The notes below the pieces were generated by a model that saw nothing but the letters and a program-made list of their open reading frames with translations, ran no database searches and was not told where the DNA came from. Shown here piece by piece: positions 1 to 4,973 of a stretch of DNA of 6,363 nucleotides. Each line of letters starts with the position of its first letter. The stretch's first letter is position 1. A program made the position numbers and the translations under genes. The DNA comes from Psychrobacter sp. (lineage in GTDB: Bacteria; Pseudomonadota; Gammaproteobacteria; Pseudomonadales; Moraxellaceae), in NCBI GenBank assembly GCA_020024075.1, contig JAHHUJ010000124.1, positions 1 through 6,363 of the forward strand, in the 5' to 3' direction.

Positions 1-334
1 CTGTACCCGTGCCTTCTTTATTACCCAGTAGGTTTAGCGGAATAGCCGAGAATTGAAGCGTTGCCCCACCTTGCAAGAACAGCACTTTGTAATTATCAGG
101 GATTTGCATCAGACGACGTAAGCTTTGTTCTGCTTCTTGCGCTACTTTGACATAGTCAACACTGCGGTGGCTCATCTCCATAATAGAGACACCTTTACCC
201 CTCCAATCCAACATCTCAGCTTGTGCTTTTAATAACACCTCTGTCGGTAAAGAGGCTGGCCCAGCACAAAAGTTATGCGTACGATTAAGAGAAGTTTCAT
301 CTTTTGAATTAGCGGCTGTAGTTACTTGGTTCAT
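1..334 (-). CDS. serC: Phosphoserine aminotransferase, N-terminal part (runs off the left edge)
   Basis: This gene encodes the PLP-dependent enzyme that converts 3-phosphohydroxypyruvate and glutamate into phosphoserine and 2-oxoglutarate in serine synthesis; the same enzyme usually serves pyridoxine synthesis. The first 111 residues are visible and the rest lies outside the window. Family landmarks are NFCAGPA at residues 21-27, MEMSHRS at 52-58 and the PLP-phosphate loop region LQGGATLQF at 87-95. The protein has about 16 more N-terminal residues than the E. coli enzyme as I recall it, rich in polar residues. The start at 334 is supported by TAGGA (340-344 on the complement) about 5 bases upstream. 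The gene lies 136 bases downstream of the HolD-like gene on the same strand, and the spacer holds a possible promoter and two inverted repeats. Identification is firm. Confidence 0.96.
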   Translation of the reverse strand, partial: MNQVTTAANSKDETSLNRTHNFCAGPASLPTEVLLKAQAEMLDWRGKGVSIMEMSHRSVDYVKVAQEAEQSLRRLMQIPDNYKVLFLQGGATLQFSAIPLNLLGNKEGTGT

Positions 335-384
335 AATTTTCCTACAAAACAAAATAAGGTGGGTGAGGTAAAGCATTTTTAGGT

Positions 385-409
385 TAATTGTATAAGTATA
401 ATACAATTA
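385..409 (-). promoter_or_regulatory. Possible serC promoter -10 inside a 9-base inverted repeat
   Basis: TAATTGTAT (385-393) and ATACAATTA (401-409) are perfect inverted copies around a 7-base centre. On the minus strand the centre contains TATACT (395-400), a good -10 hexamer about 60 bases before the serC start. No good -35 is seen at the usual distance; the nearest is a poor TTTATC-like hexamer. The overlap of a palindrome with a -10 could mark an operator, but A+T-rich DNA produces such palindromes by chance. Confidence 0.35.
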
Positions 410-417
410 CCAAAGCG

Positions 418-447
418 ATAAATACTGTTAACTGACTCAGTATTTAT
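418..447. repeat. 10-base perfect inverted repeat between holD-like gene and serC
   Basis: ATAAATACTG (418-427) and CAGTATTTAT (438-447) are perfect inverted copies with a 10-base loop. The repeat lies 24 bases past the stop of the HolD-like gene on the minus strand. It is not followed by a T-run, so it is not a standard intrinsic terminator. It may be an mRNA 3' hairpin of the upstream gene or a regulator site for serC. Confidence 0.5.
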
Positions 448-470
448 TCTTAAAAGGAACAGTTTCAATA

Positions 471-1268
471 TTAATTCAGCGTTTGCCACAGCTGTTTTTT
501 CAGCTTACTGTCTTGCAGCATATCAGCTAAAGACGGCAGAACAGTTAGCTGTGGGTGCTCCAGACTTTTAGGCATATTAGTCAAAGCGCCAACTTTTATA
601 TCATTTTGTTTGGCCAAACAAAATACAAATCCTGCCACACTGGCATTGGCAGATTCTTTATCGCTAATACCCGGACAAATGGGGAATTTTAACACTTGCG
701 GGCTTATCGATAAGGCACTCAATATATTTTCCCAAAGAGTTAACTGCTGCGGCAGCTTTAATGCTTCAGCATCTACTATTAGCACCCAATCTTTAAAGCT
801 TACGCCCAAGATTTCAAAAGGGGCGACTTGCTCTAAACTATCGGCTAAGCTAACTTTTGGTTTAGGAGCCTGCTCTTCTGATACTACCAACTTTTGCTTT
901 AAAGCTTGTATCGGGTTGGCAGTTAACGGCTTCTGGTTGGCAATTGGTTTGTCTACAACCGGACTATCTGCTGTCAAAGTACTGGTGGACTGTGCATTAA
1001 GCTCTTCGTGAATAGTGACGACTGGCGCTGTTGAAACCACAGTCTGTCTAGTATCTGGGCTATTTGGGCTTTGGCTAGTATCTCTGTGCTGCTTAACTAC
1101 CGTATCATAGTCTACGATGGTGGTAGCTCGGTCACGCTGTACCCAGATATCAAGCCCCATCATACCCAATATCTGTCTTTGCTGAATCAATAAGGCCGGC
1201 ACAGCACTACCTACCCCTCTATGGATGGGGGTCGATGAATTAGCAGAAGAGTGATGTACAGCGGTCAT
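471..1268 (-). CDS. holD: Putative DNA polymerase III psi subunit (HolD-like) with a long linker
   Basis: This 265-residue protein would usually be called hypothetical. I read it as a divergent psi subunit, which in E. coli joins chi (HolC, the SSB contact) to the DnaX clamp loader. Residues 27-46 carry the pattern L-x5-(I/L)LG-x-MGLDIW-x2-R, resembling the N-terminal psi peptide (LGITQW, then RR) whose tryptophan docks on the clamp-loader collar; here it is Trp42. Residues 51-148 form a linker rich in Ser, Thr, Pro, Val and Gln. Residues 150-265 resemble the psi core: hydrophobic WVLIVDAEAL (161-170), then LSALSISPQVLKF (183-195), and a C-terminal LPSLADMLQDSKLKKQLWQTL like the P-x-L-x-(D/E)-x(6)-K-x2-LW ending of HolD proteins. 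E. coli psi has 137 residues, so the extra length is mostly linker. There is no good Shine-Dalgarno before the start at 1268; a later start nearer residue 26 is possible. The family match comes from memory of motifs, not a search. TonB-like or FimV-like linker proteins are the alternative. Confidence 0.6.
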   Translation of the reverse strand: MTAVHHSSANSSTPIHRGVGSAVPALLIQQRQILGMMGLDIWVQRDRATTIVDYDTVVKQHRDTSQSPNSPDTRQTVVSTAPVVTIHEELNAQSTSTLTADSPVVDKPIANQKPLTANPIQALKQKLVVSEEQAPKPKVSLADSLEQVAPFEILGVSFKDWVLIVDAEALKLPQQLTLWENILSALSISPQVLKFPICPGISDKESANASVAGFVFCLAKQNDIKVGALTNMPKSLEHPQLTVLPSLADMLQDSKLKKQLWQTLN

Positions 1269-1307
1269 AAAGGTATCATTTTTCAGTTATAGAATGAGCT
1301 CTATTCA

Positions 1308-1374
1308 ACTATAAGCATATATTAGTGATACAGCTAATATCAGTTATAAAGCATATATCAGTTATAAAGCTTAT
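1308..1374. repeat. Imperfect 18-base A+T-rich tandem repeat
   Basis: The 16-base unit ATATCAGTTATAAAGC occurs exactly at 1337-1352 and 1355-1370, a period of 18 bases. Degenerate copies extend left: GCATATATTAGTGATA at 1315-1330 matches GCATATATCAGTTATA at 1351-1366 with two differences, and CAACTATAAGCATAT (1306-1320) and CAGTTATAGAA (1284-1294) are more distant relatives. The array lies 40-106 bases upstream of the HolD-like start on the minus strand, where promoter elements would be expected. Confidence 0.7.
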
Positions 1375-1511
1375 AGGTATGGAGCTCAGGTAATGTCTTA
1401 TCAATTAACAGCGGTTAACAAACCAAAAGATATTCAAAAGGGATAACAGTAATAAATGTTAGAACCTAAGTTTACCAAATATCTGCCTATATCTCGATGT
1501 TAATTTACAGA

Positions 1512-1544
1512 TTGGCAGGCACAGTGAAGCTTTAGCACTGCCAA
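1512..1544. repeat. Hairpin TTGGCAG/CTGCCAA downstream of the metQ terminator
   Basis: TTGGCAG (1512-1518) and CTGCCAA (1538-1544) pair perfectly around a 19-base loop that has internal pairing of its own (AGTG with CACT as an alternative register). No T-run follows on either strand, so it is not a classical terminator. It lies beyond the metQ terminator in the direction of transcription. Confidence 0.5.
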
Positions 1545-1566
1545 AACAGACCAATATACCAATATA

Positions 1567-1617
1567 AAAAAACCCGCTACCTTTCAGGCTGTAAGCCTTA
1601 CAGATAACAGGTTTTTT
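1567..1617 (-). terminator. Rho-independent terminator of metQ
   Basis: On the minus strand, AAAAAACCTG (1617-1608) pairs with CGGGTTTTTT (1576-1567): ten pairs with one G-U, followed by one more T and A+T-rich DNA. An inner hairpin, CTGTAA/TTACAG with a three-base loop (1589-1603), sits inside. The G-U pair becomes a C-A mismatch when read on the plus strand, so the structure favours minus-strand termination. It begins 53 bases after the metQ stop. Confidence 0.85.
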
Positions 1618-1669
1618 ATCTCATTTAACAGCGATTATTATAACCACCCTTAAAGTAGGTTACAGCAGA

Positions 1670-2560
1670 TTATTTAGCCTCTGCTTCTTGGCCCTCACCC
1701 CAAATTTTAGGATATTTGTAGCCTGGGAATGATTCGTGAGCATAAGCTTTAAAGCTCTCTGAGTTATAAGCATCTGTTACATCTTTAACCCATTTTGCGT
1801 CTTTATCCGCAGTTTTGATGGCTGACCAGTTAACATAGGCGAAGCTTTCTTCTTGGAATAAAGCTTCTGTTAGCTTAATACCAGAGTCAGTAGCATAGTT
1901 ACCATTGATGATGGCGAAGTCAACTTCATCACGAGCACGTGGCAACTGAGCAGCTTCTAGCTCTACGATATCGATATTTTTTGGGTTAGTAGCGATATCA
2001 GACTTAGAAGTAGTTAAAGGATCAACGTTGTCTTTTAGGGTAATCCAGCCTAAATCATCCATCATAACTAACGCACGAGCGAAGTTACTTGGGTCGTTAG
2101 GTGCAGATACTTTCATACCGTCATAAGCTTCATCTAAAGACTTCTTCTTACCACTGTATACCCCTAGTGGTGCTGTTGGCACTTGGAAAACTTCAATAAG
2201 GTCTAAGTTGTTTTCTGCTTTAAATGTGTCTAAATAAGGCTTATGTTGGAAAATATTGATGTCCAAATCACCTTCAGCCAATGCTAAGTTAGGACGCACA
2301 TAATCTGTGAAGGTTGTCAGCTTAACTGTGTAACCTTGTGCTTCAAGCTCCCCTTTCACTTGATCGCGAACCATATCAGCGAAGTCACCTTCAGTAGTAC
2401 CGATTACAATAGTCTTTTTCTCTTCAGCAGCGCCAGTAGCAGCGTCTGTATTGGCAGTCTCTTGGTTATCACTATTGTTACAACCTACTAGAGCTAGGCC
2501 TGAAATACCCGCGATGGCTGCTGCGGCAAAGATTTGCTTACGAATTTCAGCTATTTTCAT
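1670..2560 (-). CDS. metQ: D-methionine/L-methionine-binding lipoprotein MetQ
   Basis: This is the substrate-binding lipoprotein of the methionine ABC importer (NlpA/MetQ family). It delivers methionine to the MetNI complex at the outer face of the inner membrane. A lipoprotein signal peptide is clear: basic start, hydrophobic stretch at 11-26, lipobox LVGC at 24-27 with Cys27 lipidated. Asn follows at +2, so no inner-membrane Asp retention signal is present. A polar acidic tether covers residues 28-49. The binding domain then shows FTDYVRPNLAL (84-94), FQHKPYLD (104-111), PNDPSNFARAL (154-164) and INGNYA (218-223), all hallmarks of the family. The length of 296 is a little above the usual 270 because of the tether. 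The start at 2560 has AAAGGA 7 bases upstream. It follows metI after 244 bases and ends before a strong terminator. Specificity for methionine is inferred from metN and metI next door. Confidence 0.96.
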   Translation of the reverse strand: MKIAEIRKQIFAAAAIAGISGLALVGCNNSDNQETANTDAATGAAEEKKTIVIGTTEGDFADMVRDQVKGELEAQGYTVKLTTFTDYVRPNLALAEGDLDINIFQHKPYLDTFKAENNLDLIEVFQVPTAPLGVYSGKKKSLDEAYDGMKVSAPNDPSNFARALVMMDDLGWITLKDNVDPLTTSKSDIATNPKNIDIVELEAAQLPRARDEVDFAIINGNYATDSGIKLTEALFQEESFAYVNWSAIKTADKDAKWVKDVTDAYNSESFKAYAHESFPGYKYPKIWGEGQEAEAK

Positions 2561-2567
2561 GGATCAA

Positions 2568-2573
2568 TCCTTT
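2568..2573 (-). promoter_or_regulatory. Ribosome binding site of metQ
   Basis: AAAGGA on the minus strand, 7 bases before the ATG at 2560, fixes the metQ start. It agrees with the well-formed signal peptide that begins there. Confidence 0.8.
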
Positions 2574-2588
2574 AAATAATAAGGTGGC

Positions 2589-2611
2589 TTTAACAAATAA
2601 TTTTTGTTAAA
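2589..2611. repeat. 9-base inverted repeat in the metQ leader
   Basis: TTTAACAAA (2589-2597) and TTTGTTAAA (2603-2611) are perfect inverted copies around TAATT. The element ends 28 bases before the metQ start and would lie in the metQ 5' leader. It could be a dimeric-regulator operator or an mRNA hairpin next to the ribosome binding site; the low G+C stem would be weak. Confidence 0.5.
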
Positions 2612-2631
2612 AGGTCTTTAAAAACTTAAAA

Positions 2632-2663
2632 TGTTACTGCAGAATTAATAATTGTTACTGCAG
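2632..2663. repeat. Pair of 11-base direct repeats upstream of metQ
   Basis: TGTTACTGCAG, or a one-base variant of it, occurs at 2632-2642 and 2653-2663, 21 bases apart, which places both copies on the same face of the helix. The copies contain the palindrome CTGCAG. The right copy continues into GTGTATAA, much like DNA upstream of metN (4359-4375). They lie about 70-100 bases before metQ, where a promoter for metQ alone would be. A tandem regulator site is a reasonable inference; no regulator is identified. Confidence 0.55.
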
Positions 2664-2804
2664 TGTATAAGTTATATTCTAACCGATATCTACAAACTTC
2701 TACATGAAACTTTTGGCACTACTTATGAATAAAATTCATTAAGACCCTATCAATCATCAATCAATATCAGTAAGGTTATCCAAAAGGATTATCAAAACCT
2801 GCTA

Positions 2805-3488
2805 TTAACGCTTATCAAGCTTGGCGGCTAATAAGTTGCCTATAGCCTGAATACCAATCACCATAATAGAAAGCATAATAACAATGAAAATCATCACTTC
2901 TGTTTGATAACGATAATAACCATAACGAATGGCTAAATCACCCAAACCACCACCACCAATCATACCGGCTGCGGCTGAATAAGAAAGCAAGCTAATACAT
3001 AGTATGGTCACCGATAGCACCAACCCTGAACGGGCTTCGGTCAATAACACCTTGATAATAGTAAAAGGAGTGGCTCCCATAGATTCAGTAGCCTCGACAA
3101 TACCGCGCGGTACTTCTCGCAGATTTTGCTCAACCAATCGGGCAAAATAAAACGAGCCCGCCAGCGCCAAGACTAAAGAGGCGGCCACTGGCCCAATACT
3201 GGTACCGATTAAGGACTTGGTGAATGGACTCATCGCAATCATCAAGATAACGAATGGGAATGCCCGCATGAAGTTAGTTATACCGCCTAGTAGCGCATAA
3301 AGACTTCTATTTTGCAGTAGCTGCTTATCACTGGTTAAGAATAAAAACACCCCAAATAAGCCACCGATAATAATAGCCGCTGTGGTCGATATGCCCAGCA
3401 TTACAAAGGTATCAATCGTCGCTTGCCAAATTTCATTGCGCAGTTCCCAAAGACGGGCTGTGGCATCGTTAAAAGTCATTGCTAGCAT
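2805..3488 (-). CDS. metI: Methionine ABC transporter permease MetI
   Basis: This is the inner-membrane permease of the MetNIQ importer; two copies form the channel. The 227-residue length fits the family (about 217 in E. coli). Hydrophobic segments lie near residues 25-50, 69-88, 95-115, 155-176 and 196-218, consistent with five transmembrane helices. The EAA coupling loop, which docks on MetN, is seen at 132-153 (EATESMGAT then a hydrophobic run to LLTEAR). The family motif GGGGLGDLAIRYGY is at 178-191. The gene starts three bases after the metN stop (TAA CAG ATG), with its strong Shine-Dalgarno inside the end of metN, so the two are one transcript and probably translationally coupled. A second in-frame ATG at 3479 is too far from the Shine-Dalgarno to be preferred. 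Confidence 0.96.
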   Translation of the reverse strand: MLAMTFNDATARLWELRNEIWQATIDTFVMLGISTTAAIIIGGLFGVFLFLTSDKQLLQNRSLYALLGGITNFMRAFPFVILMIAMSPFTKSLIGTSIGPVAASLVLALAGSFYFARLVEQNLREVPRGIVEATESMGATPFTIIKVLLTEARSGLVLSVTILCISLLSYSAAAGMIGGGGLGDLAIRYGYYRYQTEVMIFIVIMLSIMVIGIQAIGNLLAAKLDKR

Positions 3489-3491
3489 CTG

Positions 3492-4256
3492 TTAATCCTC
3501 CTGAACCAAGCCGCGACCCACTTCAGTGGTGGCTATAATTTGACCATCAGTAATATCAGCCACCTCTAACAAATGACCTTCATGCAATAAAGCAGCGCGA
3601 TTACAAATACGGCGAATTACGCTCATTTCATGCGTCACGATGACAATGGTCACACCCAACTTTTCATTCACTTCCTTTAAGGTGCTTAATAAGGCTCTGG
3701 TAGTCGAAGGGTCAAGCGCACTGGTAGGCTCATCCGCCAGAAGTACCTTTGGGTTAGGCGCAATGGCGCGGGCAATACCAACGCGCTGCTTTTGTCCCCC
3801 TGAAAGCTGAGCAGGATAGTGATTGGCTCGATCTGTCAAATTAACAATCTCCAAGCACTCCATCACTCGGCCATAGATATCATCTTTGGCATAGCCTGAA
3901 ACTTTTAAGTTAAACGCCACATTTTCAAAAACAGTTCTATTAGACATTAAGTTAAACTGCTGAAAAATCATACCAACATTATGACGAGCAACCCTCAACT
4001 GCTTTGGATTCATATCAGTCAGGACATCACCGTCGATAGTCACGGTGCCGCCATCAGGACGTTCAAGCAAATTCATTAAGCGCAATAAGGTCGACTTCCC
4101 TGCCCCAGAATATCCCATCAAACCAAAGATTTCTCCTTGTTTGATGGTCAATGAGATAGGCTCAACAGCAGTAAACCAATGGGTTTTACCGTCTTTTTGA
4201 GTCTGGAATTTTTTGTATACTTGATCTAGAACAATCATATCGCTCATGGCAGTCAT
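3492..4256 (-). CDS. metN: Methionine import ATPase MetN, short form without the C-terminal regulatory domain
   Basis: This is the ATP-hydrolysing subunit of the methionine importer. All ABC motifs are intact: Walker A GYSGAGKST (48-56), Q-loop FQQ (98-100), signature LSGGQ (151-155), Walker B VLLADEP with catalytic Glu176, D-loop SALD (179-182) and H-loop His209. The pattern LMNLLERPDGG (60-70) is typical of MetN. The protein ends at 254 residues, whereas E. coli MetN has about 343, the extra part being the NIL (ACT-like) domain that binds methionine and shuts the transporter off. The stop is immediately followed by metI, so no remnant of that domain remains. The start is uncertain: ATG codons at 4256, 4247 and 4238 are in frame and none has a good Shine-Dalgarno; the one at 4238 (MIVLDQVYKKF) matches the usual family start best. 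Confidence 0.94.
   Translation of the reverse strand: MTAMSDMIVLDQVYKKFQTQKDGKTHWFTAVEPISLTIKQGEIFGLMGYSGAGKSTLLRLMNLLERPDGGTVTIDGDVLTDMNPKQLRVARHNVGMIFQQFNLMSNRTVFENVAFNLKVSGYAKDDIYGRVMECLEIVNLTDRANHYPAQLSGGQKQRVGIARAIAPNPKVLLADEPTSALDPSTTRALLSTLKEVNEKLGVTIVIVTHEMSVIRRICNRAALLHEGHLLEVADITDGQIIATTEVGRGLVQED
3497..3502 (-). promoter_or_regulatory. Strong ribosome binding site of metI inside metN
   Basis: A full AGGAGG on the minus strand lies within the last codons of metN, 8 bases before the metI ATG at 3488. It decides for 3488 over the in-frame ATG at 3479. It is the best Shine-Dalgarno in the window, in contrast with the poor one of metN. Confidence 0.88.
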
Positions 4257-4349
4257 CTTGAATAACGGTTTACAGCTTTTGAAGTTACACTGATTTTAGG
4301 AAACGAACACAGTCTAAAAGCGACTGCAATGAAAATTATGAAACGCAAT

Positions 4350-4358
4350 AATATAGCA
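4350..4358 (-). promoter_or_regulatory. Possible metNI extended -10 promoter
   Basis: The minus strand reads TGCTATATT, an extended -10 (TG-N-TATATT), about 94 bases before the metN ATG. A weak -35-like TTATAA lies upstream at 4370-4375, at a spacing of 14, or 16 if TATTAT is the -10. It would give a leader of about 80-90 bases. There is no sign of a SAM riboswitch fold or a MetJ box. Confidence 0.4.
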
Positions 4359-4369
4359 TACTGCACTGT

Positions 4370-4426
4370 TTATAACATCCATTTATCCAAACAAAAGCCA
4401 TGCTTAACTAGAATATCTAAATTCAC
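4370..4426 (-). other. 18-codon GTG reading frame with a Shine-Dalgarno, upstream of metN
   Basis: On the minus strand AAAGGAG (4431-4437) lies 4 bases before a GTG that opens an 18-codon frame ending at TAA (4370-4372). The peptide would be MNLDILVKHG then FCLDKWML, with a Met codon two places before the stop. It lies upstream of the likely metN promoter, so it is only transcribed if a further upstream promoter or read-through from the DUF2905 gene exists. It may be chance; I would not call it a gene without expression data. Confidence 0.15.
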
Positions 4427-4511
4427 TTCGCTCCTTTAATCACATTAATCTCGCCTTTAAATCATTAGGGCATCCTTAGGGCTAAGTGACCTTAAAAACT
4501 AGATTAACGGC

Positions 4512-4718
4512 TTAACGTCGAAATAGATTCAGTACAATGCTTAGTACCACACTTATCACTATCATAGTAACGATAGGAAAATACACTCGGGTATTGCCTG
4601 ATTCGTAGCGAATATCACCAGGCAATTTACCTAGCCAAGAAAACACCTCTGGAAAAGCACTCCAGATAATCCCCAGTACCACCAAAATTACCCCAACCAG
4701 TATTAAAACCTTGGCCAT
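4512..4718 (-). CDS. DUF2905 family small membrane protein
   Basis: This 68-residue protein of unknown function matches the DUF2905 family: a first membrane helix (about 4-21), a short loop with LGKLPGDIRYESGN (29-42), then YFP opening a second helix (about 47-66) and a basic RR end. Both the loop motif and the two-helix layout are hallmarks. A hairpin in the membrane with the conserved loop on one side is inferred. AGGATA (4725-4730 on the complement) lies 6 bases before the ATG at 4718 and supports the start. It is divergent from purD across a 255-base spacer and 255 bases upstream of metN on the same strand, so an operon with metN is possible but not shown. Genes of this family are often near housekeeping genes and give no functional clue here. 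Confidence 0.92.
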   Translation of the reverse strand: MAKVLILVGVILVVLGIIWSAFPEVFSWLGKLPGDIRYESGNTRVYFPIVTMIVISVVLSIVLNLFRR

Positions 4719-4861
4719 AAAACCTATCCTTCATCAAAAAAACGGTCAATAACAAATCAAATCCCACTATATTAAGCGGTTTCACACTAATAATAGACCC
4801 ACAAGGCAACAAACCTGCCCCTAACGCCTAGATTTTGATAAAATGATTTCTAATTATCCCA

Positions 4862-4867
4862 TATACT
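4862..4867 (+). promoter_or_regulatory. Possible purD -10 element
   Basis: TATACT matches the -10 consensus at five of six positions, 106 bases before the purD start. TTGATA at 4835-4840 would be a good -35 but is 21 bases away, longer than normal, so this promoter would be weak or need an activator. The only other candidates in the spacer, TATAAC at 4894-4899 and TAATAT at 4924-4929, have no -35. Confidence 0.3.
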
Positions 4868-4919
4868 GTGGGCCAGTTTATGTTGTGCGTTTTTATAACG
4901 CCAATATCAGCTGGCCTAT
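4868..4919 (+). repeat. Nested inverted repeats in the purD upstream region
   Basis: GGCCAG (4871-4876) pairs with CTGGCC (4911-4916), and in RNA the stem extends to 11 pairs with G-U wobbles (4868-4878 with 4909-4919). Inside it is a second perfect stem, GCGTT (4887-4891) with AACGC (4897-4901) around TTTAT, placed almost symmetrically (10 and 9 bases from the outer arms). It ends 54 bases before purD, just past the possible -10, so it could be an operator or a leader RNA fold. It does not match the E. coli PurR box, and I do not recognise a known riboswitch. Confidence 0.5.
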
Positions 4920-4973
4920 TGTGTAATATTTCCCCATTAATAAACATACCTCATTAAGTTAACAAGGATATAT

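Larger units (their letters stand above)
1269..1669. other. 401-base spacer between holD-like gene and metQ
   Basis: No convincing gene lies here. Reading from the left, it holds an imperfect tandem repeat (1308-1374), a 17-codon plus-strand reading frame (1393-1446) judged too short to call, a 7-base-stem hairpin (1512-1544) and the metQ terminator (1567-1617). The promoter of the HolD-like gene should be in the left part. TTATAG, 17 bases, TATAAC on the minus strand (-10 at 1288-1293) is the best match and is weak. Confidence 0.6.

Noticed and set aside
610..1011. 133-codon plus-strand reading frame opposite the HolD-like gene
   Set aside because: It lies wholly antisense to the 265-codon gene, has no recognisable domain, and its composition is what the reverse of a Ser/Thr/Pro-rich linker would give.
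1393..1446. 17-codon plus-strand frame preceded by GGAG and AGG
   Set aside because: Too short to support, no promoter or terminator fits it, and the spacer is A+T-rich enough for such frames to arise by chance.
4257..4437. SAM riboswitch or MetJ boxes upstream of metN
   Set aside because: No tandem AGACGTCT-like boxes and no recognisable SAM-aptamer core were found in the leader.
4475..4486. CTTAG-GG-CTAAG palindrome after the DUF2905 gene, considered as a terminator
   Set aside because: The loop is only two bases, the stem is weak, and no T-run follows.
4627..4812. 61-codon minus-strand frame overlapping the start of the DUF2905 gene
   Set aside because: It overlaps a well-supported family member in another frame and has no family features.
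4887..4901. GCGTTTTTATAACGC considered as a PurR operator for purD
   Set aside because: It lacks the central CAAACGTTTG of the E. coli PUR box, and PurR is not expected in this group of bacteria.
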